From: an uncultured Bacteroidota bacterium
GTDB taxonomy: Bacteria > Bacteroidota > Bacteroidia > Chitinophagales > Chitinophagaceae
Reading direction: 5' to 3'
DNA: 8,986 nt
NCBI GenBank assembly: GCA_903933765.1
Contig: CAIZLI010000240.1
Coordinates: 1-8,986 of the forward strand
Shown here: one piece after another, positions 1-6,704 of the stretch
Layout of the letters: every line of letters begins with the position of its first letter
Numbering within the stretch: the stretch's first letter is position 1
Translations under genes and position numbers: made by a program
The notes under the pieces: model-generated
What the model was told of the DNA's origin: nothing
The model's input: the letters and a program-made list of their open reading frames with translations, nothing else
Databases searched by the model: none

Positions 1-29
1 CGGGCATATGCTTGATTTTTAATGATAAA

Positions 30-37
30 CAAAGGTA
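30..37 (-). promoter_or_regulatory. Possible divergent -7 promoter element
   Basis: Read on the minus strand this is TACCTTTG, a full match to the Bacteroidota -7 consensus TAnnTTTG. A start codon (ATG, reverse complement of CAT at 5-7) follows about 22 bases downstream, so a leftward gene may begin at position 7 and leave the window almost at once. No clear -33 TTTG box lies at the usual distance, and only one or two codons of the possible gene are visible, so this rests on one short motif. Confidence 0.3.
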
Positions 38-100
38 GTTTAAAAAATGAAAATTGAGGGTTTTTCCGTATTTTGCGTTCCTAAAAAAAGACTAGAACCC

Positions 101-511
101 ATGGAGTATAACAAATTGATTTCCGTTTCAGGCATGTCAGGTTTATTTGAATTATTAACCAGCAAAAGTGATGGCGCAATTGCAAGATCCCTAGAGACAA
201 ATGCCACCCAATTCATCAGTTCTAGAGCCTACCAATTCTCTCATTTAGAGAGTATTGAAGTGTTTACAACCAAAGAGAATGTGTTTTTGGCAGAAGTGTT
301 TATTGCAATGGGTAAGTCAAAAGAAGGACTACCTAATGAAAAAGATGCAAAAGCGACTCAAGCTTACTTTAAGAAAGTTTTCCCTAATATGGATTTTGAG
401 CGTGTATATGCCAGCGATATGAAGAAAATGGTGAAGTGGTTTGCTCAATTACAACAACATAAAGTGACCCCAACCTTACCAGAATTAGATGAGGAAAATA
501 CAGAAGCATAA
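101..511 (+). CDS. DUF5606 family protein
   Basis: A small, probably cytoplasmic protein of 136 residues with no signal peptide or membrane segment. It resembles the Bacteroidota-specific DUF5606 family, whose biochemical role is unknown. The N-terminal block (NKLISVSGMSGLFELLTSK) corresponds to the family opening 'ISGKPGLYKLV', followed by a beta-rich stretch (FSHLESIEVFTTKENVFLAEVF). The C-terminal block KATQAYFKKVFPNMDFERVY followed by ASDMKKMVKWFAQL is the family's second conserved part (VYASDIKKVVKWY in relatives). The tail is acidic. I chose the ATG at 101 because family members begin a few residues before the ISVSG block. An in-frame ATG at 47 would add 18 residues (MKIEGFSVFCVPKKRLEP) that I do not recognise as part of the family. 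Neither start has a good Shine-Dalgarno. The gene is monocistronic, ending at the hairpin terminator. Family assignment is firm, start moderately so. Confidence 0.85.
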   Translation: MEYNKLISVSGMSGLFELLTSKSDGAIARSLETNATQFISSRAYQFSHLESIEVFTTKENVFLAEVFIAMGKSKEGLPNEKDAKATQAYFKKVFPNMDFERVYASDMKKMVKWFAQLQQHKVTPTLPELDEENTEA

Positions 512-551
512 GGATCTGTTGTTTCTGAAGCAACGCTCATAAAAAATAGCT

Positions 552-588
552 AAAAAAAGGCTTACCAATCTTCGGTAAGCCTTTTTTT
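552..588 (+). terminator. Strong intrinsic terminator
   Basis: A perfect inverted repeat: AAAAAAAGGCTTACC (552-566), a 7-base loop (AATCTTC), then GGTAAGCCTTTTTTT (574-588). The G/C-containing core is 8 bp (GGCTTACC/GGTAAGCC) and is followed by seven T's. It lies 40 bases after the DUF5606 stop codon and ends 29 bases before the next start, so it should insulate the two. With A's on one side and T's on the other it could work in both directions, but the genes on both sides run rightwards. Confidence 0.9.
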
Positions 589-617
589 ATCCTTAAATTG
601 CCGTATATATATTCGAT

Positions 618-2294
618 ATGAAAAAAATAGTCTTAGGCAGTTTATTATTGGTTGGATTTGCCACCACCATTCAGGCACAAAAAATGAGTGAGAAAAAGTG
701 GGTTAGAAAACAATTTTCTGCCTTGAACATGAATCAAAAAATTGGCCAGTTGATGGTCATCAGAGCCCATAGCAATTGGTCACAAAATAAAATTGACTCC
801 ATTTCCAACTTAATTCAACAGTACAATGTAGGTGGACTTTGCTTTTTCCAGGGCGGTCCTGTTCGACAAGCCGTGCAAACCAATGCTTATCAAAGTATCG
901 CTAAGACCCCTTTATTCATTGCGATTGACGCAGAATGGGGCTTGGGTATGCGCTTGGATAGTGTGGAGTCCTTTCCAAGACAACTTTCGATGGGTGCATT
1001 TGCTTCAAGCAATTTAGTCTACCAAATGGGTGCGGCGATTGCAGGACAATTAAAAAGATTAGGGATACAAATTAATTATGGTCCAGTAATTGATATCAAT
1101 AACAATCCATCTAATCCAGTGATCAATGACCGTAGTTTTGGTCAGAGTAAAGCACAGGTGATTCAACAAGGTGTTGCGTATATGAAAGGCATGCAAGACA
1201 ATGGTATCATGGCTACTGCGAAACATTTTCCTGGACATGGTGATGTGAATGTAGATTCCCATTTTGATTTACCTGTCATTAATAAGTCAAAAGCAGAATT
1301 AGATAGTCTTGAACTTGCTCCATTCAAAGCATTGATTGATGCAGGTATTGAATCCATCATGGTAGCGCATTTATCGGTTCCTGCAATTGATGATAGACCA
1401 AAATATGCCACTTCCATCTCTCCTAATGCGGTGAATGGGTTATTGAAAAAAGAATTAGGATTTAAAGGTATTAGTGTGACGGATGCAATGGATATGAAGG
1501 CAATTGCGAATTACTTCCCACAAGGAGAAGCCAATGTACAAGCCATTCTTGCAGGAAACGATATGTTATGTTTACCAGGCGATCTTGGACAATCCATTCA
1601 AAAAATCAGAGCAGCTATTAAAGAAAGAAGACTTAAACGTTCGGATATCAATGCAAGGGTTAAAAAAATCTTGACGGCAAAATACAAGCACGGTTTGAAT
1701 ATCCCACAACAAATTGATACCAACAATATTGTTGCAGACTTGAATCAATCAGTTGGTACCATCAATGCGGAAATGGCACAACAATCCCTTACATTTTTAA
1801 GAGCTACAAATAGTCCTGTATTAAATAATAAGACGGCTTATATTGCTTTTAATGCAAAATCAGCGAATGCATTTACAAGTTCAATCGCAAGTACATATGG
1901 TGTAAAGGTTTTCTATACATCTGGTAAAGATGCGAGTGAATTGGCCATGATCAATGATAGCTTAAAAGCATATGATCAAGTACTTGTTGGCCTGCATGGA
2001 TATAGCAGAAGACCTGCAAATCATTTTGAACTACCAGCTGCCACCTTAGCATTCTTAAATGAAAAAGGACATGAAAATTGGATACATTTAATTTTTGGAA
2101 ACCCTTATGCTGTGGGAGATTTTAGCAAAATCAATAATATCTTATTTGCTTTTGAAGATACAAAATACAGTCATGCAGCTGTACAAAAATGGCTAGAAGG
2201 TAAATTACAAGCAAGTGGCACTTTACCAGTGACCATTAGTCCTGAATTACAGTTTGGAACGCTTTCTGAAGCCTTATTAAAAAAAAAATTCTAG
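618..2294 (+). CDS. Secreted GH3 beta-N-acetylhexosaminidase (N-terminal part of a frame-broken fusion)
   Basis: A glycoside hydrolase family 3 enzyme of the NagZ type, expected to remove beta-linked N-acetylglucosamine from peptidoglycan fragments. Residues 1-20 form a Sec signal peptide (KK, then a hydrophobic core, cleavage near IQA|Q), so it acts outside the cytoplasm. The TIM-barrel catalytic domain covers about residues 30-360. It contains the NagZ signature KHFPGHGD (202-209), the Asp213/His215 acid-base pair in DSH, and the probable nucleophile Asp289 in SVTDAMDMKAI. Residues about 370-555 look like the GH3 C-terminal alpha/beta domain. The frame ends with TAG at 2292, directly after a run of ten A's. 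In the -1 frame the protein continues without a stop into a beta-lactamase domain, an architecture I know from longer (about 960-1000 residue) Bacteroidota proteins. The 558-residue product still has a complete glycosidase domain and could be active alone. I see no convincing promoter in the short gap after the upstream terminator. Confidence 0.9.
   Translation: MKKIVLGSLLLVGFATTIQAQKMSEKKWVRKQFSALNMNQKIGQLMVIRAHSNWSQNKIDSISNLIQQYNVGGLCFFQGGPVRQAVQTNAYQSIAKTPLFIAIDAEWGLGMRLDSVESFPRQLSMGAFASSNLVYQMGAAIAGQLKRLGIQINYGPVIDINNNPSNPVINDRSFGQSKAQVIQQGVAYMKGMQDNGIMATAKHFPGHGDVNVDSHFDLPVINKSKAELDSLELAPFKALIDAGIESIMVAHLSVPAIDDRPKYATSISPNAVNGLLKKELGFKGISVTDAMDMKAIANYFPQGEANVQAILAGNDMLCLPGDLGQSIQKIRAAIKERRLKRSDINARVKKILTAKYKHGLNIPQQIDTNNIVADLNQSVGTINAEMAQQSLTFLRATNSPVLNNKTAYIAFNAKSANAFTSSIASTYGVKVFYTSGKDASELAMINDSLKAYDQVLVGLHGYSRRPANHFELPAATLAFLNEKGHENWIHLIFGNPYAVGDFSKINNILFAFEDTKYSHAAVQKWLEGKLQASGTLPVTISPELQFGTLSEALLKKKF
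2279..2294 (+). other. A10 frameshift / possible slippage site
   Basis: Ten consecutive A's (2279-2288) read TTA AAA AAA AAA TTC TAG in the GH3 frame. The -1 frame opens after a TGA at 2267-2269, and the GH3 frame closes at 2292-2294. The switch must therefore happen in about 25 bases, most of them this homopolymer. A -1 shift, or one extra A (A11), gives EALLKKKILVSEVPP and runs on into the beta-lactamase domain. The run contains the slippery heptamer pattern A AAA AAA. I see no strong hairpin just downstream (only AGTT/AACT, 4 bp) and no Shine-Dalgarno-like stimulator upstream. It may be a sequencing indel, a real mutation or a transcriptional slippage site. Confidence 0.8.
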
Positions 2295-3496
2295 TATCAG
2301 AAGTTCCTCCAGTAACTATTGATCAGACCCAACTTGTAAAAATAGATTCCATTGTTGCAGATGCCATTTTGAAAGGTGCTATTCCTGGCTGTCAGGTATT
2401 GGTGGCTAAAAACAATCAAATTGTTTTCAATAAAAGCTATGGTACCATTGCGGGAGCGCAAAGTCCCCTAGTAACCAATGCCACTTTATATGACCTTGCT
2501 TCTATGACAAAGACAAGTGCAACAACGGTTGCAATTATGAAATTGGTGGAGGAAGGTAAAGTAGATATTGAAAAAACAATTGGTGATTATTTACCTTGGG
2601 TAGCTGGAAATGCAAAAGCAAAAATTCGTTTAAAGGATTTGTTGATACACGAAGCTGGATTGTACCCCTATATTAAATTTTATGAAGCACTTTTAAATCA
2701 AGACGGCAGCATCAATTCAAAATGGATTGTACCTGTTCAAGATGCGACACACCAATTGATGGTGACATCAGGCAAATACCTTGCCAATGATTGGATGGAT
2801 AGTATTCGTATGAAAATATTGAATAGCCCAGTAACTACCCCAGGTAAATACGTGTATAGTGACAATGATTTTATTTTCTTAGGCAATATCGTAGAGCAAG
2901 TGACTGGCATGAACCTTCAGGAGTATTGTACAAAAACTTTTTATGGTCCAATGCAAATGCGCAGTACAGGATTTTTACCACTTGAAAGAGCAGACAAATC
3001 CAATATTGCAGCATCAGAATTAGATAATTATTTTAGAAAAGAGCTCATACAAGGATCCGTTCATGACGAAGGCGCTTCCACGATGGGCGGCATCGCAGGA
3101 CATGCTGGTTTATTTAGCAATGCCACTGATATTGCAAAATTGTATATGATGCTGTTGAATGGTGGACAATGGGATGGACAAAACTATTTGAAACCCTCCA
3201 CCATCAATTTGTTTACAAGTTACCAATCACCAACTAGCAGAAGAGGACTTGGATTTGATAAAACTGCTAGAGACAATGCCAGTTCTAAAGATCCATATCC
3301 GAGCTTAAGTGCTCCAGCAAGCGTGTTTGGCCATACAGGTTTTACTGGAACATGTGTTTGGGCCGACCCAGACAATCAACTATTGTATGTTTTTCTTTCC
3401 AATAGGGTTTACCCAACAAGAGACAATAAAGCATTCAGCACTTTAAACCTGAGAGCAAAAATTCAAGAACAAATTTATCAAGCGATAAAAAAATAA
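2288..3496 (+). CDS. Serine hydrolase, beta-lactamase class C / penicillin-binding type (C-terminal part of the broken fusion)
   Basis: This frame encodes a complete beta-lactamase-fold serine hydrolase domain (Pfam Beta-lactamase type). The SxxK motif is SMTK (Ser at 2501, Lys at 2510). The second motif is Y-S-D (from 2855), where many relatives have Y-x-N, and the KTG-like triad is H-T-G (from 3332). A further subfamily block reads EGASTMGGIAGHAGLF. Such domains act as DD-peptidases, esterases or beta-lactamases; the substrate here cannot be told. The feature is drawn from the A-run because coding similarity (ILVSEVPPVTIDQTQLV, then IPGCQVLVAKN) starts there. The first in-frame ATG is the Met inside SxxK, and a TTG at 2369 would cut into the conserved start of the domain. 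There is also no signal peptide of its own. It is therefore best read as the second half of the secreted GH3 fusion. Its stop lies one base before porZ. Confidence 0.85.
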   Translation: MLVSEVPPVTIDQTQLVKIDSIVADAILKGAIPGCQVLVAKNNQIVFNKSYGTIAGAQSPLVTNATLYDLASMTKTSATTVAIMKLVEEGKVDIEKTIGDYLPWVAGNAKAKIRLKDLLIHEAGLYPYIKFYEALLNQDGSINSKWIVPVQDATHQLMVTSGKYLANDWMDSIRMKILNSPVTTPGKYVYSDNDFIFLGNIVEQVTGMNLQEYCTKTFYGPMQMRSTGFLPLERADKSNIAASELDNYFRKELIQGSVHDEGASTMGGIAGHAGLFSNATDIAKLYMMLLNGGQWDGQNYLKPSTINLFTSYQSPTSRRGLGFDKTARDNASSKDPYPSLSAPASVFGHTGFTGTCVWADPDNQLLYVFLSNRVYPTRDNKAFSTLNLRAKIQEQIYQAIKK

Positions 3497-3497
3497 G

Positions 3498-5669
3498 ATG
3501 CAAAAATGGTTTTTTATTTTAATCGGACTGTTTGTTAGTGCAAAGCCTTTGCATGCTCAATTGCAATTAGGACCAATTGGCACATGGCGTGCACATTTTT
3601 CCAATGAATCAATCGGACAAGTCATCAAAGGGGATCAGCTATATGTTGTAGCGGCAAATCAAATTATTCAAATTGATGCAAAAAAAGAAACAACCTATCT
3701 CAATACAACAACTGGTTTACATGCAATAGGGATTCATAAAATTGCATGGCACCCTATCGAAAATCAATTGGTCATTGCATATAAAAATAGTCGTGTTGAT
3801 ATTGTACATGGGGATCAAGTCACCCTGATTGACGACATTCAAATGTCAAACTTATACGCCGACAAATCCATTAACGACCTAATTGTATTCAATAATAAGG
3901 CATACCTATCCTGTAATTTCGGAATCGTTGTCATAGACTTATTAAAAAAAGAAATTAAAGCCACCTACTTCCCAAATAACAATCGTCAAACTGTCAAAGT
4001 CCTGCAAACTATCGTCCATCAAAATAAATTATTTGCATTAACAGAGAATGGGATCTGGTCCAATACAGTAGACCAAAATAATATTTGGATGCAAGAAGAT
4101 ACAATGGGCGTTACTGGGATAAAAAATATGTTTGTATTTAAAAACCAACTCTATTTTAACAACCAACAAAAAATTTATCCTTATCAATCTAAAATAGCAG
4201 GTTATCAAATCTCCTCGGGTTCAATTGAAACAATCAATGCGGATGGAGATCAAATTATAGCAGGCGTATCCTATCAGAACAATGGTGCATTGATACAATT
4301 CAATAGCAATCAAAATAATACAGTACTAATAGATTCTATGTTTTTAGCAAATCCTGTAGGATTGCTTAAGGATGGTAATACCATTTGGGTAGCAGATGCG
4401 CGCAAAGGGTTATATGAAAAAAATGACCAATCAAAATGGTTTGCACTCGGTGGTCCTTTAAGTGCAGGATATGGCAGTAATGCATTCGCAGACAAGCAAC
4501 TACTCATGAGCTATGGTGCTGATAAAATTGGACTCTCCAGCTTGAATGAAAAAGGCTGGTCTAATTTTTCACAACTTGAAAATATAAAAATCAATTATGT
4601 AGAAGCTGTATCCATAGACCCTAAGGATCAAAGTTGGTGGATCGGTATGGGCAACCAATTAATTCAATATGATCGCAATAAAAAAACAATAGAACAAACG
4701 ATACCGAATCCACCCATTGGTGCAATCAAATCAATACAACAAAAAACAGATGGTACGATTGTGCTATTGAAAGAAGGATTTGGTGTGGTGATCAAAGAAA
4801 ACAACCAATGGAATAGTTATCCAGTACAATCAGGATTTAGCGCCACGAATTTTAAAAAAATTGTGCTTGGCAATAATGATTTGAGCTGGATCATTGGGCC
4901 AAAACAACAAGGTATTTTATTGTTTCAAAAACAAAATAACCAAGCCATTTGGAGACAATTGAATACGGGCAAAGGATCGGGCAATTTACCAAGTATGGAA
5001 GTGACAGCCATCACAGAGGATAAAGATGGCAGCATTTGGATTGGCACAGACAATGGCATAGCCATTTTTCAATGCAATAATATCAACGAAACTTGTGACG
5101 CCTATTTACCAATTGTAGAGAGCAATGGTTTCAATGGCTATCTATTTCAAAGAGAAACCATTCATTCAATTAGTATAGATGGCGCCAATAGAAAATGGAT
5201 TGGTACGAATAACGGCGCTTGGTTAATTAGCAAGGATGGTACTGAAGTACTTCAACATTTTACCACAGAAAATAGTCCGCTACCAAGCAATACGGTCTTA
5301 TCCATTGGCATTGAGCCAACCGATGGAGATGTATTCTTCTTTACAAAAAACGAAATCATAAGCTATAGAGGCAATGCCACTGAAAGTGCGACAACACAAT
5401 CTGCAATAAAAATTTACCCCAATCCTATTGCACCCAATTATAATGGGCCTATACTAATCAAAAATTTAGTGAACAATGCTTTAGTAAAAATTACAGATAT
5501 CAATGGGCAACTTATGATGCAAACAAGGGCGCTTGGTGGTCAAGCAATATGGAATGGCCGAGACCAATATCAGCACAAAGTTGCTTCGGGTATTTATTTA
5601 ATCTTTGTGCGAGATGATATGGGCAACGAAAAAGCAGTAGGAAAAATATTGATTGCTGCTGGATATTAG
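3498..5669 (+). CDS. porZ: PorZ-like type IX secretion system protein (beta-propeller with C-terminal sorting domain)
   Basis: A 723-residue secreted protein similar to PorZ, the T9SS surface component that in Porphyromonas gingivalis delivers anionic LPS to the attachment complex (776 residues there). A signal peptide covers residues 1-20 (cleavage near LHA|Q). The mature protein opens with the PorZ hallmark GPIGTWRAHFSNESIGQV. A long run of beta-propeller blades follows, the clearest being the two-component-regulator-propeller repeats VTAITEDKDGSIWIGTDNG (from residue 502) and SISIDGANRKWIGTNNGAW (from about 557). The C-terminal domain (about 637-723) begins IKIYPNP and ends with SGIYLIFVRDD...GKILI, typical of T9SS sorting domains. 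The ATG is one base after the upstream stop, so the gene is probably co-transcribed and translationally coupled with it. Its 3' end overlaps the convergent gene by 4 bases. A generic T9SS-exported propeller protein is the alternative, but the N-terminal block favours PorZ. Confidence 0.85.
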   Translation: MQKWFFILIGLFVSAKPLHAQLQLGPIGTWRAHFSNESIGQVIKGDQLYVVAANQIIQIDAKKETTYLNTTTGLHAIGIHKIAWHPIENQLVIAYKNSRVDIVHGDQVTLIDDIQMSNLYADKSINDLIVFNNKAYLSCNFGIVVIDLLKKEIKATYFPNNNRQTVKVLQTIVHQNKLFALTENGIWSNTVDQNNIWMQEDTMGVTGIKNMFVFKNQLYFNNQQKIYPYQSKIAGYQISSGSIETINADGDQIIAGVSYQNNGALIQFNSNQNNTVLIDSMFLANPVGLLKDGNTIWVADARKGLYEKNDQSKWFALGGPLSAGYGSNAFADKQLLMSYGADKIGLSSLNEKGWSNFSQLENIKINYVEAVSIDPKDQSWWIGMGNQLIQYDRNKKTIEQTIPNPPIGAIKSIQQKTDGTIVLLKEGFGVVIKENNQWNSYPVQSGFSATNFKKIVLGNNDLSWIIGPKQQGILLFQKQNNQAIWRQLNTGKGSGNLPSMEVTAITEDKDGSIWIGTDNGIAIFQCNNINETCDAYLPIVESNGFNGYLFQRETIHSISIDGANRKWIGTNNGAWLISKDGTEVLQHFTTENSPLPSNTVLSIGIEPTDGDVFFFTKNEIISYRGNATESATTQSAIKIYPNPIAPNYNGPILIKNLVNNALVKITDINGQLMMQTRALGGQAIWNGRDQYQHKVASGIYLIFVRDDMGNEKAVGKILIAAGY

Positions 5670-6238
5670 TTGGCGGTTAATTCAAATTGTTTAAACATTT
5701 TAAACTTCCAAGAATCACGCTCACCTTGAACCACACGATACATCAATTGTCTAATCTTATTGGTTGGTTCTTTGATAGTGGTATCTGCAGGATAAACTGG
5801 GAACTTCCTAAATAAAACACCTTCTACTAGCTTGTATTCATCCTTTCCTCTATAGCCTTTACTCAATTCCATATCATTGTAAATATCGGGGAATAAAATA
5901 GGTGCAATTCTTTCATTGTCTTGAGAGCAAATTGGGAAAATACTTTTTTTACCAGCTGCATCTTCAATAAAAATAATCAGGTCAGGAAATCCATCATTGT
6001 TTAAATCATCAATTTCGGCGCCAAATACCCTAGCTTTCAATTCTATCGATGCTTCTCTAGAATCAGATTTAAATCCTATTGGTCTAATATTCAATACATT
6101 TTTTTCTGGCGATCTATTTAAACAAGAAATTCTATAACCAGCTTTACCAATTTTCATGGTGCTGTCATATTTAGTCCAAACTTGTCCAATCAATTGTCCC
6201 GAAAAAATGATCAAGCAGAAAAATAAAATAGTACGCAT
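5666..6238 (-). CDS. Secreted PliI-like protein (possible lysozyme inhibitor)
   Basis: A 190-residue exported protein. Residues 1-19 form a signal peptide (hydrophobic FFCLIIFSGQLIG, then Q). No lipobox is seen: Cys8 lies inside the hydrophobic core. The centre holds DLNNDGFPD (78-86), a D-x-N-x-D-G-x-x-D calcium-loop-like motif flanked by beta strands. Further on come GYRGKDEYKLVEGVLFRKFP (129-148) and IRQLMYRV (162-169). From memory this arrangement (GA-x-x-DLN-DG-PD, GY-G-D, FP-Y, RQ-x-Y) resembles the PliI family, periplasmic inhibitors of I-type lysozyme. I could not verify it by search, so the function is tentative. Cys39 and Cys104 might form a disulfide. The gene follows ridA with 9 bases between, so the two are probably one transcript. 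Its TAA lies inside the end of porZ (4-base convergent overlap). The coding region is secure; the activity is not. Confidence 0.75.
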   Translation of the reverse strand: MRTILFFCLIIFSGQLIGQVWTKYDSTMKIGKAGYRISCLNRSPEKNVLNIRPIGFKSDSREASIELKARVFGAEIDDLNNDGFPDLIIFIEDAAGKKSIFPICSQDNERIAPILFPDIYNDMELSKGYRGKDEYKLVEGVLFRKFPVYPADTTIKEPTNKIRQLMYRVVQGERDSWKFKMFKQFELTAN

Positions 6239-6247
6239 AGTTTACAA

Positions 6248-6631
6248 TTATTTTATAATAGCCGTAATGCTAATTTCAACATTCACATTTCTAGGTAATC
6301 CTTTCACAGCCACTGTTTCACGTGCAGGAAAATCAGCATTGAAATAACTGCCATATACTTGATTCACTGCAGCAAATAAATCCATACTACTTAAAAAAAT
6401 ACTCGTCTTAACAATATGCTCAAAATTGATATTCGCCTCGTCTAATATGGCTTTAATGTTTTCCATCACCTGTGTTGTTTCGGCCTCAATAGACGACAAA
6501 ACTAACTCACCTGTAGCCGGATCAAATGCGATTTGACCACTAGCAAATAAAAAACCATTGGCAATCACAGCTTGACTATAAGGACCAATAGGTGCAGGTA
6601 CTTTATTACTTTGGATGATTTGTTTAGACAT
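6248..6631 (-). CDS. ridA: RidA family reactive intermediate/imine deaminase
   Basis: A 127-residue cytoplasmic protein of the RidA/YjgF/UK114 family, which usually forms homotrimers. These enzymes hydrolyse reactive enamine/imine intermediates such as 2-aminoacrylate made by PLP enzymes, releasing ammonia. Length and order match the family. The N-terminal block is APIGPYSQAV (Tyr18), followed by FASGQIAFDPATGEL and FPARETVAVKGLPRNVNVEI. Arg104 corresponds to the substrate-binding Arg105 of E. coli RidA, and Glu119 to Glu120, so an active deaminase is expected rather than an Arg-less Rid variant. The ATG at 6631 gives the canonical N-terminus. It is first in a minus-strand pair with the PliI-like gene and divergent from tsaB across 73 bases. 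A minus-strand TGGATTTG at 6676-6669 is one mismatch from the -7 consensus and could serve it. Confidence 0.95.
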   Translation of the reverse strand: MSKQIIQSNKVPAPIGPYSQAVIANGFLFASGQIAFDPATGELVLSSIEAETTQVMENIKAILDEANINFEHIVKTSIFLSSMDLFAAVNQVYGSYFNADFPARETVAVKGLPRNVNVEISITAIIK

Positions 6632-6662
6632 ATATTATATTTAGAATTGCAATTTCTAATTT

Positions 6663-6687
6663 TTTGGGCAAATCCAACCTATTTTTG
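6663..6687 (+). promoter_or_regulatory. Predicted promoter of tsaB
   Basis: TATTTTTG at 6680-6687 matches the Bacteroidota -7 consensus TAnnTTTG exactly. A TTTG (6663-6666) lies upstream, but the 13-base spacing is shorter than the usual 17-23, so the -33 assignment is weak. Transcription would start near 6694, about 10 bases before the TTG start codon, giving a very short leader. Confidence 0.55.
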
Positions 6688-6704
6688 CACTATAAATTTA
6701 TTAC

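Noticed and set aside
47..100. N-terminal extension of the DUF5606 protein from the ATG at 47
   Set aside because: The 18 residues do not match the family, whose members start just before the ISVSG block, and the ATG has no better initiation context than the one at 101.
608..615. TATATTCG as a -7 box for the GH3 gene
   Set aside because: It ends two bases before the ATG, so transcription would start inside the gene and remove the signal peptide start codon.
1059..1417. Minus-strand open frames inside the GH3 gene
   Set aside because: They lie opposite a strongly conserved catalytic region and show no recognisable domain; they are shadows of the coding strand.
2369..2371. TTG as an independent start for the beta-lactamase domain
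   Set aside because: Conserved coding sequence continues upstream of it to the A-run, there is no signal peptide or Shine-Dalgarno, and the TTG encodes a leucine inside the domain's first helix region.
4985..5240. Repeated WIGT(D/N)NG segments in porZ as a DNA repeat
   Set aside because: They are diverged protein-level beta-propeller blades and not a nucleotide repeat or mobile element.
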